A stretch of 21,379 bases of DNA from a virus. Below the pieces are notes generated by a model. That model saw nothing but the letters and a program-made list of their open reading frames with translations, was not told where the DNA came from and did no database searches. A program made the translations under genes and the position numbers. Below, in pieces: positions 13,446 through 20,611 of this stretch; position 1 is the first letter of the stretch, and each line of letters opens with the position of its first letter. The stretch spans positions 1-21,379 of IMG/VR virus record IMGVR_UViG_3300037189_022842, one strand, 5' to 3'.

Positions 13446-14873
13446 ATGTCATCAAAAACAACCGGCTTTGGTAACCTTGGCAAATCTTTCCAAGAAAAAG
13501 TGATGCAAGCTCTACTAACAGACCGTCAATGGGCAACACAGTTTATCGAAGTCTTTAATGTTGAAGAAACACTTGAACCTGTTTATCTAAAACTTATTGC
13601 AAACAAGTTCATTGGTTATTATAACCAATACAAAGAATTTCCAACAATGGAACTTCTTATCACAATCATTAAAGATGATTTGTCAAACGCTCAAGACATT
13701 GTTCTGCGTGAACAATGCCATACCTTTCTTCAAAAGGTTATCAAGAATGAAGAACTTAATGATCTTCCTTGGATTAAGGACAAAGCGTTTACTTTTTGCC
13801 GTCAACAACTTTTGAAGAAAGCTCTTTCTGAATCTGTGGATATCATCCTCACAGACAAATATGAAACAGTTGTTGATATCATGAAAACAGCTATTGCTGC
13901 TGGTATGGCAAGTTCTGCTGGTCATGATTACAATAACGATATTGATGCACGTTATTCAGTAACATTCCGTCATCCAATTGCTACAGGCATTGATGCACTA
14001 GATGAAAAAAAGGTAATGGCTGGAGGATTGGGCGCAGGAGAGATTGGTATTGTTGTAGCTCCATCTGGTGTTGGTAAGTCTCACCTTCTTACTCATTTTG
14101 GTGCTCAAGCATTGCTTAAAGGTAAGAATGTTTATCACTACACAATGGAACTTAATGAACGCTATGTAGGCATTCGTTATGATTCTCATCTAACAGAGAT
14201 TAACAGCAGTGATTGTATTGATGCAAAAGATCTTATTAAAGACTTCTTCGAAGCTAACAAAGATCATCTTGGCAGACTTATCATTAAAGAATTTCCAGCA
14301 AGGTCTATTACTTGCAATACCATTAAAGCTCACATTGAAAAAATGAGTTACAAGGGCATTAAACCAGATCTTATTATCATCGATTATGCTGGTATTATTC
14401 GTTCAACAGAACGTTATGATTTGCCACGATTGGAAATGCAATATGTGATTCAAGAAATTCGTAAGATGGCTAAAGAGCTTGATTGTCCTGTGTGGACTGC
14501 TCTTCAAAGCAATAAAGATGGAGCCAAGAGTGATATTGTTGATCTTACGAACATGGCTGAATCATATGGTCAAGCAGCAGAAGCAGATTTTGTGCTTGGC
14601 CTTCAACGATTGAGCACACAAAAGGCTACAGGATTGGGTACACTTTTCGTAGCTAAAAACAGATTTGGGATTGATGGTTTGCAATTCAAGGTTCATGTCG
14701 ATACCGCACGCAGCAAGCTTCGTGTTCTTACACAAGACGAAATCGAAGGTTTGCAAGTTGAAATGGAAGCTGAAAAAGAAAGATTGCAAGACACAACAAT
14801 TACACGTTTCAAGGAGGCGATTAAGAAAAGCAAAGAACAGTTTCAGCTTACCAAATTAAACAACCATCAATGA
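13446..14873 (+). CDS. dnaB: Replicative DNA helicase (DnaB/T4 gp41-like)
   Basis: A 475-residue hexameric helicase of the RecA-fold DnaB family that unwinds DNA at the fork. An N-terminal helical domain (about 1-170) starts FQEKVMQALLTDRQW, as in DnaB/gp41 proteins. The ATPase domain follows: Walker A APSGVGKS (205-212), the YTMELNERY block with E235, Walker B LIIIDYAG (309-316), WTALQSN as sensor region, and VAKNRFGIDG near the arginine finger. Length and order fit T4 gp41. GGAG lies 8 bases before the ATG. It sits between the exonuclease and RNR genes. No primase or polymerase is seen in the window, so these must lie elsewhere. All key residues are present, so it should be functional. Confidence 0.95.
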   Translation: MSSKTTGFGNLGKSFQEKVMQALLTDRQWATQFIEVFNVEETLEPVYLKLIANKFIGYYNQYKEFPTMELLITIIKDDLSNAQDIVLREQCHTFLQKVIKNEELNDLPWIKDKAFTFCRQQLLKKALSESVDIILTDKYETVVDIMKTAIAAGMASSAGHDYNNDIDARYSVTFRHPIATGIDALDEKKVMAGGLGAGEIGIVVAPSGVGKSHLLTHFGAQALLKGKNVYHYTMELNERYVGIRYDSHLTEINSSDCIDAKDLIKDFFEANKDHLGRLIIKEFPARSITCNTIKAHIEKMSYKGIKPDLIIIDYAGIIRSTERYDLPRLEMQYVIQEIRKMAKELDCPVWTALQSNKDGAKSDIVDLTNMAESYGQAAEADFVLGLQRLSTQKATGLGTLFVAKNRFGIDGLQFKVHVDTARSKLRVLTQDEIEGLQVEMEAEKERLQDTTITRFKEAIKKSKEQFQLTKLNNHQ

Positions 14874-14909
14874 TATATTGATATATGCACTACGTCTCGG
14901 AGAAGTTAT

Positions 14910-15875
14910 ATGAGTATTTTAGATCCAAGAGCTACATACAAACCATTTTTGTACGATAAGTCTCACGATTATTGGCTTAAACAACAACAAGCACATTGGC
15001 TGCCATCAGAAGTTCAAATGGCGTCTGACATTCAAGATTGGGCTGAAAACCTAACTCAATCTGAAAAGCAAGTAATTGGAGGAGTTCTCAAGGGATTCAT
15101 TCAAACAGAACTTGTTGTAAATGATTACTGGACTACCAAAGTTACAAAATGGTTTCCTCACCCAGAAATTGTTATGATGGGAACAGCTTTTGGAAACATG
15201 GAAACAGTGCATACTATTGGTTATGCATATCTCAATGATTCTTTGGGGCTAACAAACTATGATGCATTTCTTCAAGAGCCAACAGCTAAAGCCAAACTTG
15301 ATCGCTTGGTTGATGTAAAAGGAGATGATAAACATGATATCGCCCGTTCGCTTGCTATCTTTTCTGCATTTACAGAAGGAGTATCTTTGTTTTCCTCTTT
15401 TGCAGTATTGTTCAATTTCTCCCGCTTTAACAAGCTTAAGGGAGTGGGACAGATCATCTCATGGTCCGTTAGAGATGAATCTTTGCACAGCGAAGCAGGA
15501 TGTTGGTTGTTCCGTGAATTCATTAAAGAATTCCCAGAAGTGTGGACAGATGAGGTAAAGAAATCTGTATATCAGGCTGCAAGAGATACTATAGAGCTTG
15601 AAGATGATTTCATTGACAAAGTTTTTGAAAACTGTAATATTGAGGGTATTGATCCACATGACATAAAACAATTTGTTAGATATCGAGCCAACACTAAACT
15701 TGGCGAACTTGGTCTTAAAATGAATTGGAAGAATATTGATCAAGAAGCAGTAAAGCGTATGTCATGGTTTGATCTTATGACTGCTGGAGTTGAACATACT
15801 GATTTCTTTGCACAAAAGGTTACAAGCTACTCCAAGGGTCATGTTGATTTTTCAAATATCTGGGAAGGAAAATGA
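14910..15875 (+). CDS. nrdB: Ribonucleotide reductase class I, small (radical) subunit
   Basis: The beta subunit houses a dimetal site that generates the radical used by NrdA to reduce ribonucleoside diphosphates. In this 321-residue ferritin-like protein the ligands are E67 (QTELVVND), E98 and H101 (METVH), E156 (TEGVSLF), and E190 and H193 (RDESLH). Y105 matches E. coli radical Tyr122 (E-x2-H-x3-Y). The first ligand, Asp84 in E. coli, is Glu here: E67 precedes E98 by exactly 31 residues, the E. coli spacing. That Glu is known from class Ic enzymes, which however lack the Tyr. GGAG lies about 10 bases before the ATG. The stop overlaps the nrdA start (ATGA), keeping subunit synthesis coupled. 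Confidence 0.95.
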   Translation: MSILDPRATYKPFLYDKSHDYWLKQQQAHWLPSEVQMASDIQDWAENLTQSEKQVIGGVLKGFIQTELVVNDYWTTKVTKWFPHPEIVMMGTAFGNMETVHTIGYAYLNDSLGLTNYDAFLQEPTAKAKLDRLVDVKGDDKHDIARSLAIFSAFTEGVSLFSSFAVLFNFSRFNKLKGVGQIISWSVRDESLHSEAGCWLFREFIKEFPEVWTDEVKKSVYQAARDTIELEDDFIDKVFENCNIEGIDPHDIKQFVRYRANTKLGELGLKMNWKNIDQEAVKRMSWFDLMTAGVEHTDFFAQKVTSYSKGHVDFSNIWEGK

Positions 15876-17593
15876 ATATGTCTACCGCAAAAGAACTTCA
15901 AAAACTAAAAACAGAGAACGAAGCACCAGAATGGCTTACAGAAGAAAGCTATAGAATGCTTCGTGGCACTTACCTTCTCAAAGGAGAAACACCTCGTCAA
16001 ATGTGGCAGCGTGTTTCTGATTCATCTGCAAGATATCTTAACCGTATGGATCTAGCTCCAAAGTTTTTTGATCTTCTGTGGAAGAACTGGCTAGGTCTTG
16101 CTACACCAGTTGCTGCCAATACAGGTACAACAAGAGGGCTCCCTATTTCTTGCTTTTCTGTTTATGTACCAGATTCTATTGATGGTATTATGAGCTCTAT
16201 GCATGAGTTGGCATCAATGACCAAAAATGGTGGTGGTGTTGGAGTACATTGGAATGGTGTACGTCCACAAGGAGCTAGCATTCGTGACAATGGTAAGTCA
16301 GAGGGAGTTCTTCCATTTATCAAGATTCAAGATTCAACAACCATTGGTGTATCTCAAGGTGGTGTTCGTAGAGGAGCTTCTGCTGCTTATCTCCCAGTAG
16401 ATCATGGGGATTTTTGGCAATTTATTCGTATGCGTAGACCCGAAGGAGATCAAAATCGTCAATGCTTAAACACGCATCATGGCATTTGCATTACAGATGA
16501 TTTTATTGAAAGAGCAAAAGCTGGAGATAAAGAAGCAAGAGAAAAGTGGCAAGAGATTCTAAAAGCCAGAATGGAAACAGGTGAACCATATCTTTTCTTT
16601 ACCGATAACGTTGCACGTAATCGTCCAGATTGCTATAAGGAACGTAATCTAGATGTACATGGCTCAAACATTTGCACAGAGATTTTCCTTCACACAGATA
16701 AGGACCATAGCTTTGTTTGTTGCCTTTCTTCTATGAATCTCGCTCGTTGGGATGAATGGAAGGATACAGATGCAGTGGAACTAGCTACATGGTTCCTTGA
16801 TGGAATTCTTTCTGAATTTATTGACAAGGCAAAGAATATTCCCGGCTTTGAACGAGCAGTACGTTCAGCAGAAAAAGGAAGAGCAATTGGTCTTGGAGTT
16901 CTTGGATTTCACACATATCTTCAAGAACATATGATTCCAGTTGATTCATTTGAAGCGTTTCGTATTAACGGTCAAATGTTTTCTGGTATGCACAAGAAGG
17001 CTTTTAAAGCCTCTACAGAGCTCGCAAAAGAATATGGTGAACCAGAGTGGTGTGTTGGTTCTGGAAGGCGTAATACCCACCTTATTGCGCTTGCACCAAC
17101 CGTTTCTAATTCACTTATCTCTGGCAACGTTTCTCCCAGTATTGAACCTTGGGCAGCAAACGTATTCGTTCAAAAAAGTGCAAAAGGAACCATTATTCAA
17201 AAGAACCGTACCTTGGTTGCATTGCTTGAAGCAAAAAAACAAAACACAGATGAAGTATGGAAGAGCATTGAACGTGAGAATGGATCAGTTCAACACTTGG
17301 ACTTTTTAAGTGTTGAAGAAAAAGAAGTGTTTCTAACTGCTAGAGAGCTTAATCAATTTACCTTGGTTAAACTTGCTGGTCAACGTCAGCGTTGGATTGA
17401 TCAAGGTCAAAGCTTAAATCTTTTCTTCCCAGAGAATGCTGATCCAAAATACATTCATGAAGTGCATCTGATGGCACATGCTGAAGGTTTGAATTCATTG
17501 TATTATCTACGTACTAGTTCTGTTATTAGAGGCGATAGTGGAAGTAGAGAATACAAACGAGAAAGCACTGAATGTAAAGCTTGTGAAGGTTGA
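15872..17593 (+). CDS. nrdA: Ribonucleotide reductase class I, large (catalytic) subunit, short form without ATP cone
   Basis: Reduces ribonucleoside diphosphates to deoxy forms together with NrdB. Catalytic residues: C94 (ISCFSVY, E. coli Cys225), N266-x-C268-x-E270 (SNICTE, matching 437/439/441), C283/C284 (VCCLSSMNL, Cys462 partner), a radical-transfer tyrosine pair in SLYYLRTSS, and a C-terminal CKAC (568-571) for thioredoxin/glutaredoxin reduction. At 573 residues it is far shorter than E. coli NrdA (~760). The N-terminus goes straight into the barrel, so the ATP-cone activity switch is absent; dATP feedback would be lost, as in several phage enzymes. The ATG at 15872 overlaps the nrdB stop. 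The ATG at 15878 has better spacing to AAGGA and may be the true start. It ends immediately before the convergent gene at 17594. Confidence 0.95.
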   Translation: MNMSTAKELQKLKTENEAPEWLTEESYRMLRGTYLLKGETPRQMWQRVSDSSARYLNRMDLAPKFFDLLWKNWLGLATPVAANTGTTRGLPISCFSVYVPDSIDGIMSSMHELASMTKNGGGVGVHWNGVRPQGASIRDNGKSEGVLPFIKIQDSTTIGVSQGGVRRGASAAYLPVDHGDFWQFIRMRRPEGDQNRQCLNTHHGICITDDFIERAKAGDKEAREKWQEILKARMETGEPYLFFTDNVARNRPDCYKERNLDVHGSNICTEIFLHTDKDHSFVCCLSSMNLARWDEWKDTDAVELATWFLDGILSEFIDKAKNIPGFERAVRSAEKGRAIGLGVLGFHTYLQEHMIPVDSFEAFRINGQMFSGMHKKAFKASTELAKEYGEPEWCVGSGRRNTHLIALAPTVSNSLISGNVSPSIEPWAANVFVQKSAKGTIIQKNRTLVALLEAKKQNTDEVWKSIERENGSVQHLDFLSVEEKEVFLTARELNQFTLVKLAGQRQRWIDQGQSLNLFFPENADPKYIHEVHLMAHAEGLNSLYYLRTSSVIRGDSGSREYKRESTECKACEG

Positions 17594-18016
17594 TTATCTG
17601 GTGGATCTTGCAGCTTTTAGACTGCGATATCGATCCATATAATCACGTACAGTAGAAGAAACAAGGCCAGCTCTTTGAAGTCTAACAGCTAAAATTCTTA
17701 GTTTTTCGAAGAGTTCATCATCACTACCTTGGAAATTTTCAATTGATTCAAGTTGATCAATAACTTGCATTTGTGCTTGATCCATGCCTTCAAAATCTTG
17801 CTTAAGATTATTTACAGCAAAATCTGCAAGACTTTGCACTGTGTCAATTTGTTGTGTTTGTGATGATGGTTCTGCTTTATCTGCACTGCCAATAAGTTTG
17901 TTTCCTCCAAGAGCTAACAATCCAGCAAGGGCTGCTCCTCTAAGATAACCCTTACCTTCTTTTTGCATTTCTTCTGCAACAATTTGCTTGATTATTGTTT
18001 TAAGATGTTGTTTCAT
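17594..18016 (-). CDS. Small protein with N-terminal amphipathic helix and Gly/Ala-rich hydrophobic segment (140 aa)
   Basis: The N-terminus MKQHLKTIIKQIVAEEMQKE is an amphipathic helix of a type common at the start of T4-like phage proteins. Residues ~24-43 (YLRGAALAGLLALGGNKLIG) are a Gly/Ala/Leu hydrophobic segment that could insert in a membrane. A Ser/Gln-rich linker leads to a charged helical C-terminal region ending in a basic tail (RSLKAARSTR). I recognise no family. It follows the Gp88-like gene by 16 bases in the same direction, without a clear ribosome site. Its stop abuts the nrdA stop tail-to-tail with no spacing and no visible terminator. It may be a virion protein by N-terminal resemblance only. 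Confidence 0.65.
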   Translation of the reverse strand: MKQHLKTIIKQIVAEEMQKEGKGYLRGAALAGLLALGGNKLIGSADKAEPSSQTQQIDTVQSLADFAVNNLKQDFEGMDQAQMQVIDQLESIENFQGSDDELFEKLRILAVRLQRAGLVSSTVRDYMDRYRSLKAARSTR

Positions 18017-18032
18017 GTTTTTCTTTTTTGTT

Positions 18033-19442
18033 TCAGTGGAACATTAGATAGACACCAGCAACATTTGGATCTTTTGCTGGACGATCATTTTCACCGGGAA
18101 GAATGATAACGTTAACTTTTTCTTTTGTTCTTTTAAGAGTGTCTTCAATGTCTTCATATTCTGCCATTGTAAGCATTGGATAAGAGTTTTTGAATTTAAC
18201 TTCTGGACTGTTTTTGATTGCTTTTTTGAGAATATCATCTTTACCGGGTTTAACGATAAATTTACCTTCTTCTTCTCCTTCTCCAATTCTTTCAATCACA
18301 TCTTGTTTCAACATGTCATCTTTTACAGACTTAGGAACAATTTGGGAGAACAAATCTTTTTCTGGATGAATTTCACGTTCTTCTTCTGGTTTGGCTCCAA
18401 TTGATTTGCGAAGTAGCAAGCCTTTGTCTTGGAATGGTTCAACCATCTTAGCACGTTTTGTGTAAGCATAGAATTGAATAAAGTCATGATAGAAGGATGG
18501 AAGAGCATCTTTTACACGTTCGATGATATGCAATGATAAACGAAGATAATCTTCAGAGAAAAAGTCTCCAGCGTCATGCCAACGAATAATTGTTTTGATT
18601 CCTCTTGGCAATTCTTTTGTTGGTGTTGCATGGGCTTTTACAACTTTAACAATTTCATCAACAGCTTTGTCAATATATTTGTCTGGATGATTATAAAGAA
18701 GATTCAATGTAAGATTTTGTCTTTCAGAAACAGCTTGGAACTGCACATAGCCACCTTTGGTGGCATAACAAACATGAATACAAGATCCTGCTGATGGACA
18801 AGTGTTTATAATTTTAAACTTGTTTTCTTTTTCATCAAACACCATACCCATGATTGCGGGGATACCAATATTGTAAAATGCTTCATACTCTCCAGTTGAG
18901 CTCTTCTTCATTTTTTCGTTTTGTTTTAGAAGTTTAAACTTTGGATTGCTGTAATCTGTTAGTTTTCTTGAAAGAACATCCAAATCAATTGGTTTGTTTT
19001 GTTCATCAACAACAACGATATCATCTTCTTGTTTTGTTTCTCTCTTGCCTTTCGCAAGAGAACCAGCAGGAACTATTGTTGCGGCTGCTGTGCTAGGATG
19101 AATGAATGGTACATTTGATGGCAAAGCACCTTTTTTTGCACGCACTGCAAGAATGTCTGACAATTTTTCTGGTGATACTTCTGCTCCTTTAATATCTCCA
19201 TCTGGTGTAAGAACTGTTTGTGGTGGTTTTGGAAAGCGTTTTTGGTAACCTTTTTTTGCTTCAAAGATAATCTCATAAAGACTAACAAACTTTTGCTCGT
19301 TTGTCATTTCTTGAGATTCTTCTGCACCGTAGTCTCTAACAAATTCCGCTGGGGTCATTACTTCTGCATTTGCAAATATGTCTTTGCCAGAAACGTCAAC
19401 AGCTTCTTTAAACAAAAATCTTTTATAGCTTTTATCTCTCAT
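18033..19442 (-). CDS. Gp88-like protein with CX5CX3C motif and capsid-targeting-like N-terminus (469 aa)
   Basis: The core resembles the phage Gene-88 family (recalled from mycobacteriophage Gp88; function unknown). INTCPSAGSCIHVCYATKGG holds C215, C221 and C225. An R/N-containing helix (SERQNLTLNLLYNHP) follows. RWHDAGDFFSEDYL spans 287-300, then FYAYTKR. The three Cys and the W-H-D-x-G-D motif suggest a metal or cluster site, which is inference. About 200 residues precede this core: a short start SYKRFLFKEAVDV resembling a T4 capsid-targeting sequence, then charged, partly disordered stretches. The C-terminus has a Lys/Glu/Gly-rich section and a final conserved-looking VAGVYLMFH. AAGGAAG precedes the ATG. 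If the N-terminus is a targeting peptide, this protein would be injected with the DNA. Confidence 0.75.
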   Translation of the reverse strand: MRDKSYKRFLFKEAVDVSGKDIFANAEVMTPAEFVRDYGAEESQEMTNEQKFVSLYEIIFEAKKGYQKRFPKPPQTVLTPDGDIKGAEVSPEKLSDILAVRAKKGALPSNVPFIHPSTAAATIVPAGSLAKGKRETKQEDDIVVVDEQNKPIDLDVLSRKLTDYSNPKFKLLKQNEKMKKSSTGEYEAFYNIGIPAIMGMVFDEKENKFKIINTCPSAGSCIHVCYATKGGYVQFQAVSERQNLTLNLLYNHPDKYIDKAVDEIVKVVKAHATPTKELPRGIKTIIRWHDAGDFFSEDYLRLSLHIIERVKDALPSFYHDFIQFYAYTKRAKMVEPFQDKGLLLRKSIGAKPEEEREIHPEKDLFSQIVPKSVKDDMLKQDVIERIGEGEEEGKFIVKPGKDDILKKAIKNSPEVKFKNSYPMLTMAEYEDIEDTLKRTKEKVNVIILPGENDRPAKDPNVAGVYLMFH

Positions 19443-19489
19443 AAATTTGCTTCCTTCTTTTGAAGTAAATATTTACAATATGAACAACA
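19443..19489. promoter_or_regulatory. Divergent intergenic region with palindrome
   Basis: This 47-base gap separates two divergent genes and contains the perfect 12-base palindrome GTAAATATTTAC (19465-19476). The TAAATA-like sequence is presented on both strands, so a single element could serve as a late-type promoter or operator in both directions. It lies about 14 bases from the plus-strand start at 19490 and 23 from the minus-strand start at 19442, close for a -10 box. The role is inferred. Confidence 0.35.
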
Positions 19490-19828
19490 ATGAAAATAAA
19501 ACTTTTTGATTTGATTTTTGAAGAAAAGCTTGAAGAATTTAACGCAATAAGCACAGGTGGTGCTGGTTTAGTTTCTTCTGGTTTGATAACAGGTATGAAA
19601 CCGGTACAAAAAGGACGTAGACGACGTAAAGCAAAAGTTATTTCTGCTTCACCAGCAGTTCATAATCCAAACGCATTAGCTCTTCAAGAAATGCTTGAAA
19701 ACCTTTTTGAGTTTGAAGCATCAACAGATCGTAACATGGCAAGACTATGGGCAGATCAAGAACCAGAAATAAGTAGCCCAGAACAGCCTGTTAAATCAGT
19801 TTCACCAGAACTTGATAAAGACATGTAA
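19490..19828 (+). CDS. Small protein with capsid-targeting-like N-terminus (112 aa)
   Basis: The protein begins MKIKLFDLIFEEKLEEFNAI, an amphipathic peptide with Glu-rich cleavage-like positions. A Ser/Gly stretch follows (STGGAGLVSSGLITG), similar to the 'EIST-GG-aGY' segment I recall after such helices in T4-like phages. Residues ~40-50 are strongly basic (KGRRRRKAKV), able to bind nucleic acid. The C-terminal half is acidic and helical. No Shine-Dalgarno sequence is visible. It is the only plus-strand gene in this end of the window and converges with a 2-base gap on the paralogue at 19831. A DNA-associated internal head protein would fit, but this is inference. Confidence 0.6.
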   Translation: MKIKLFDLIFEEKLEEFNAISTGGAGLVSSGLITGMKPVQKGRRRRKAKVISASPAVHNPNALALQEMLENLFEFEASTDRNMARLWADQEPEISSPEQPVKSVSPELDKDM

Positions 19829-19830
19829 GC

Positions 19831-20601
19831 TTATTCTAAATAACTTGCGTCTGAACCATACATTCTTGAAAAGAATTTTCTACCAGCTTCTGTGATAGTT
19901 GTAGCAATATCAGTAACAGTATATTTTGGAAAATTATTTTTTCGTATAGCAGTAATTGCTTCTTTACCTTTTTTATTTAATTCTGATGTGTCCATAGGAG
20001 AAGAAAGATTGTAAACCCAGAGATAACCATATTTCTCTGGGTTTAATCCTTTTTCTTTAAGCCAATCAAGGAATTGTTGTTCGTTTTTGTAATCAACTTT
20101 ATTTTCTTCAATTTTTTTAAAATATTCTTCTAAATCAGTTTTTGCTGCTTCTGTTATTTCCATACGTGGTAGCAAGTACCAAGATCCCCATTGTCCAAGC
20201 CATTTACGTTTGTAAATTCCTTTGTTTGATAATTCAAACATTTTTTGCCAAACGAATTCGCTTGCAGGCTTAAGAGTGTTGTCACACATTAACCAATTCT
20301 TGTTGCCAATATGTTGCATTGCAATTTGATAAGCTAATGGACCATAGTTTAAAACACCAGCACTACCATTTACCTTATATAAGTCAATTTCTTCTTGAAA
20401 GAAATCAATTAAACCAACAATCGCACCTGCGTCGTCTAGTTTGTTTGAATCTTCATCAAAATTTTCAATTGCTTTCTTTGTATCAAACAAAATAATAGCA
20501 GTCCCAGAAATCTTAGAAACAATAAATCCAACGCCCTCTGAAAGAGCTTCTTGGGGACTTTTTGCTTTTTCATTTAAAAATAGTAATGGATATAGTTTCA
20601 T
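19831..20601 (-). CDS. Paralogous phage protein B (256 aa), capsid-targeting-like start
   Basis: The frame extends upstream to 20658, but the ATG at 20601 is preferred. It has AGGAG 8 bases upstream and gives MKLYPLLFLNEKAKSPQEAL, nearly identical at the start to its neighbour's MKLYQLLFLNED. The two proteins share a pattern through most of their length, including LSEG near residue 20, YGPLAYQIAM, NTLKPASEFVWQKMFEL and a 'FL-WLK....P..-G-LW-Y' block. From memory, 'yGP..Y..am......sD...k..a..vW' occurs in uncharacterised phage virion-associated, GNAT-like proteins; I cannot assign activity. It starts 10 bases after the upstream paralogue, so the pair arose by tandem duplication and diverged widely. 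Confidence 0.78.
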   Translation of the reverse strand: MKLYPLLFLNEKAKSPQEALSEGVGFIVSKISGTAIILFDTKKAIENFDEDSNKLDDAGAIVGLIDFFQEEIDLYKVNGSAGVLNYGPLAYQIAMQHIGNKNWLMCDNTLKPASEFVWQKMFELSNKGIYKRKWLGQWGSWYLLPRMEITEAAKTDLEEYFKKIEENKVDYKNEQQFLDWLKEKGLNPEKYGYLWVYNLSSPMDTSELNKKGKEAITAIRKNNFPKYTVTDIATTITEAGRKFFSRMYGSDASYLE

Positions 20602-20611
20602 GTCACCACTC

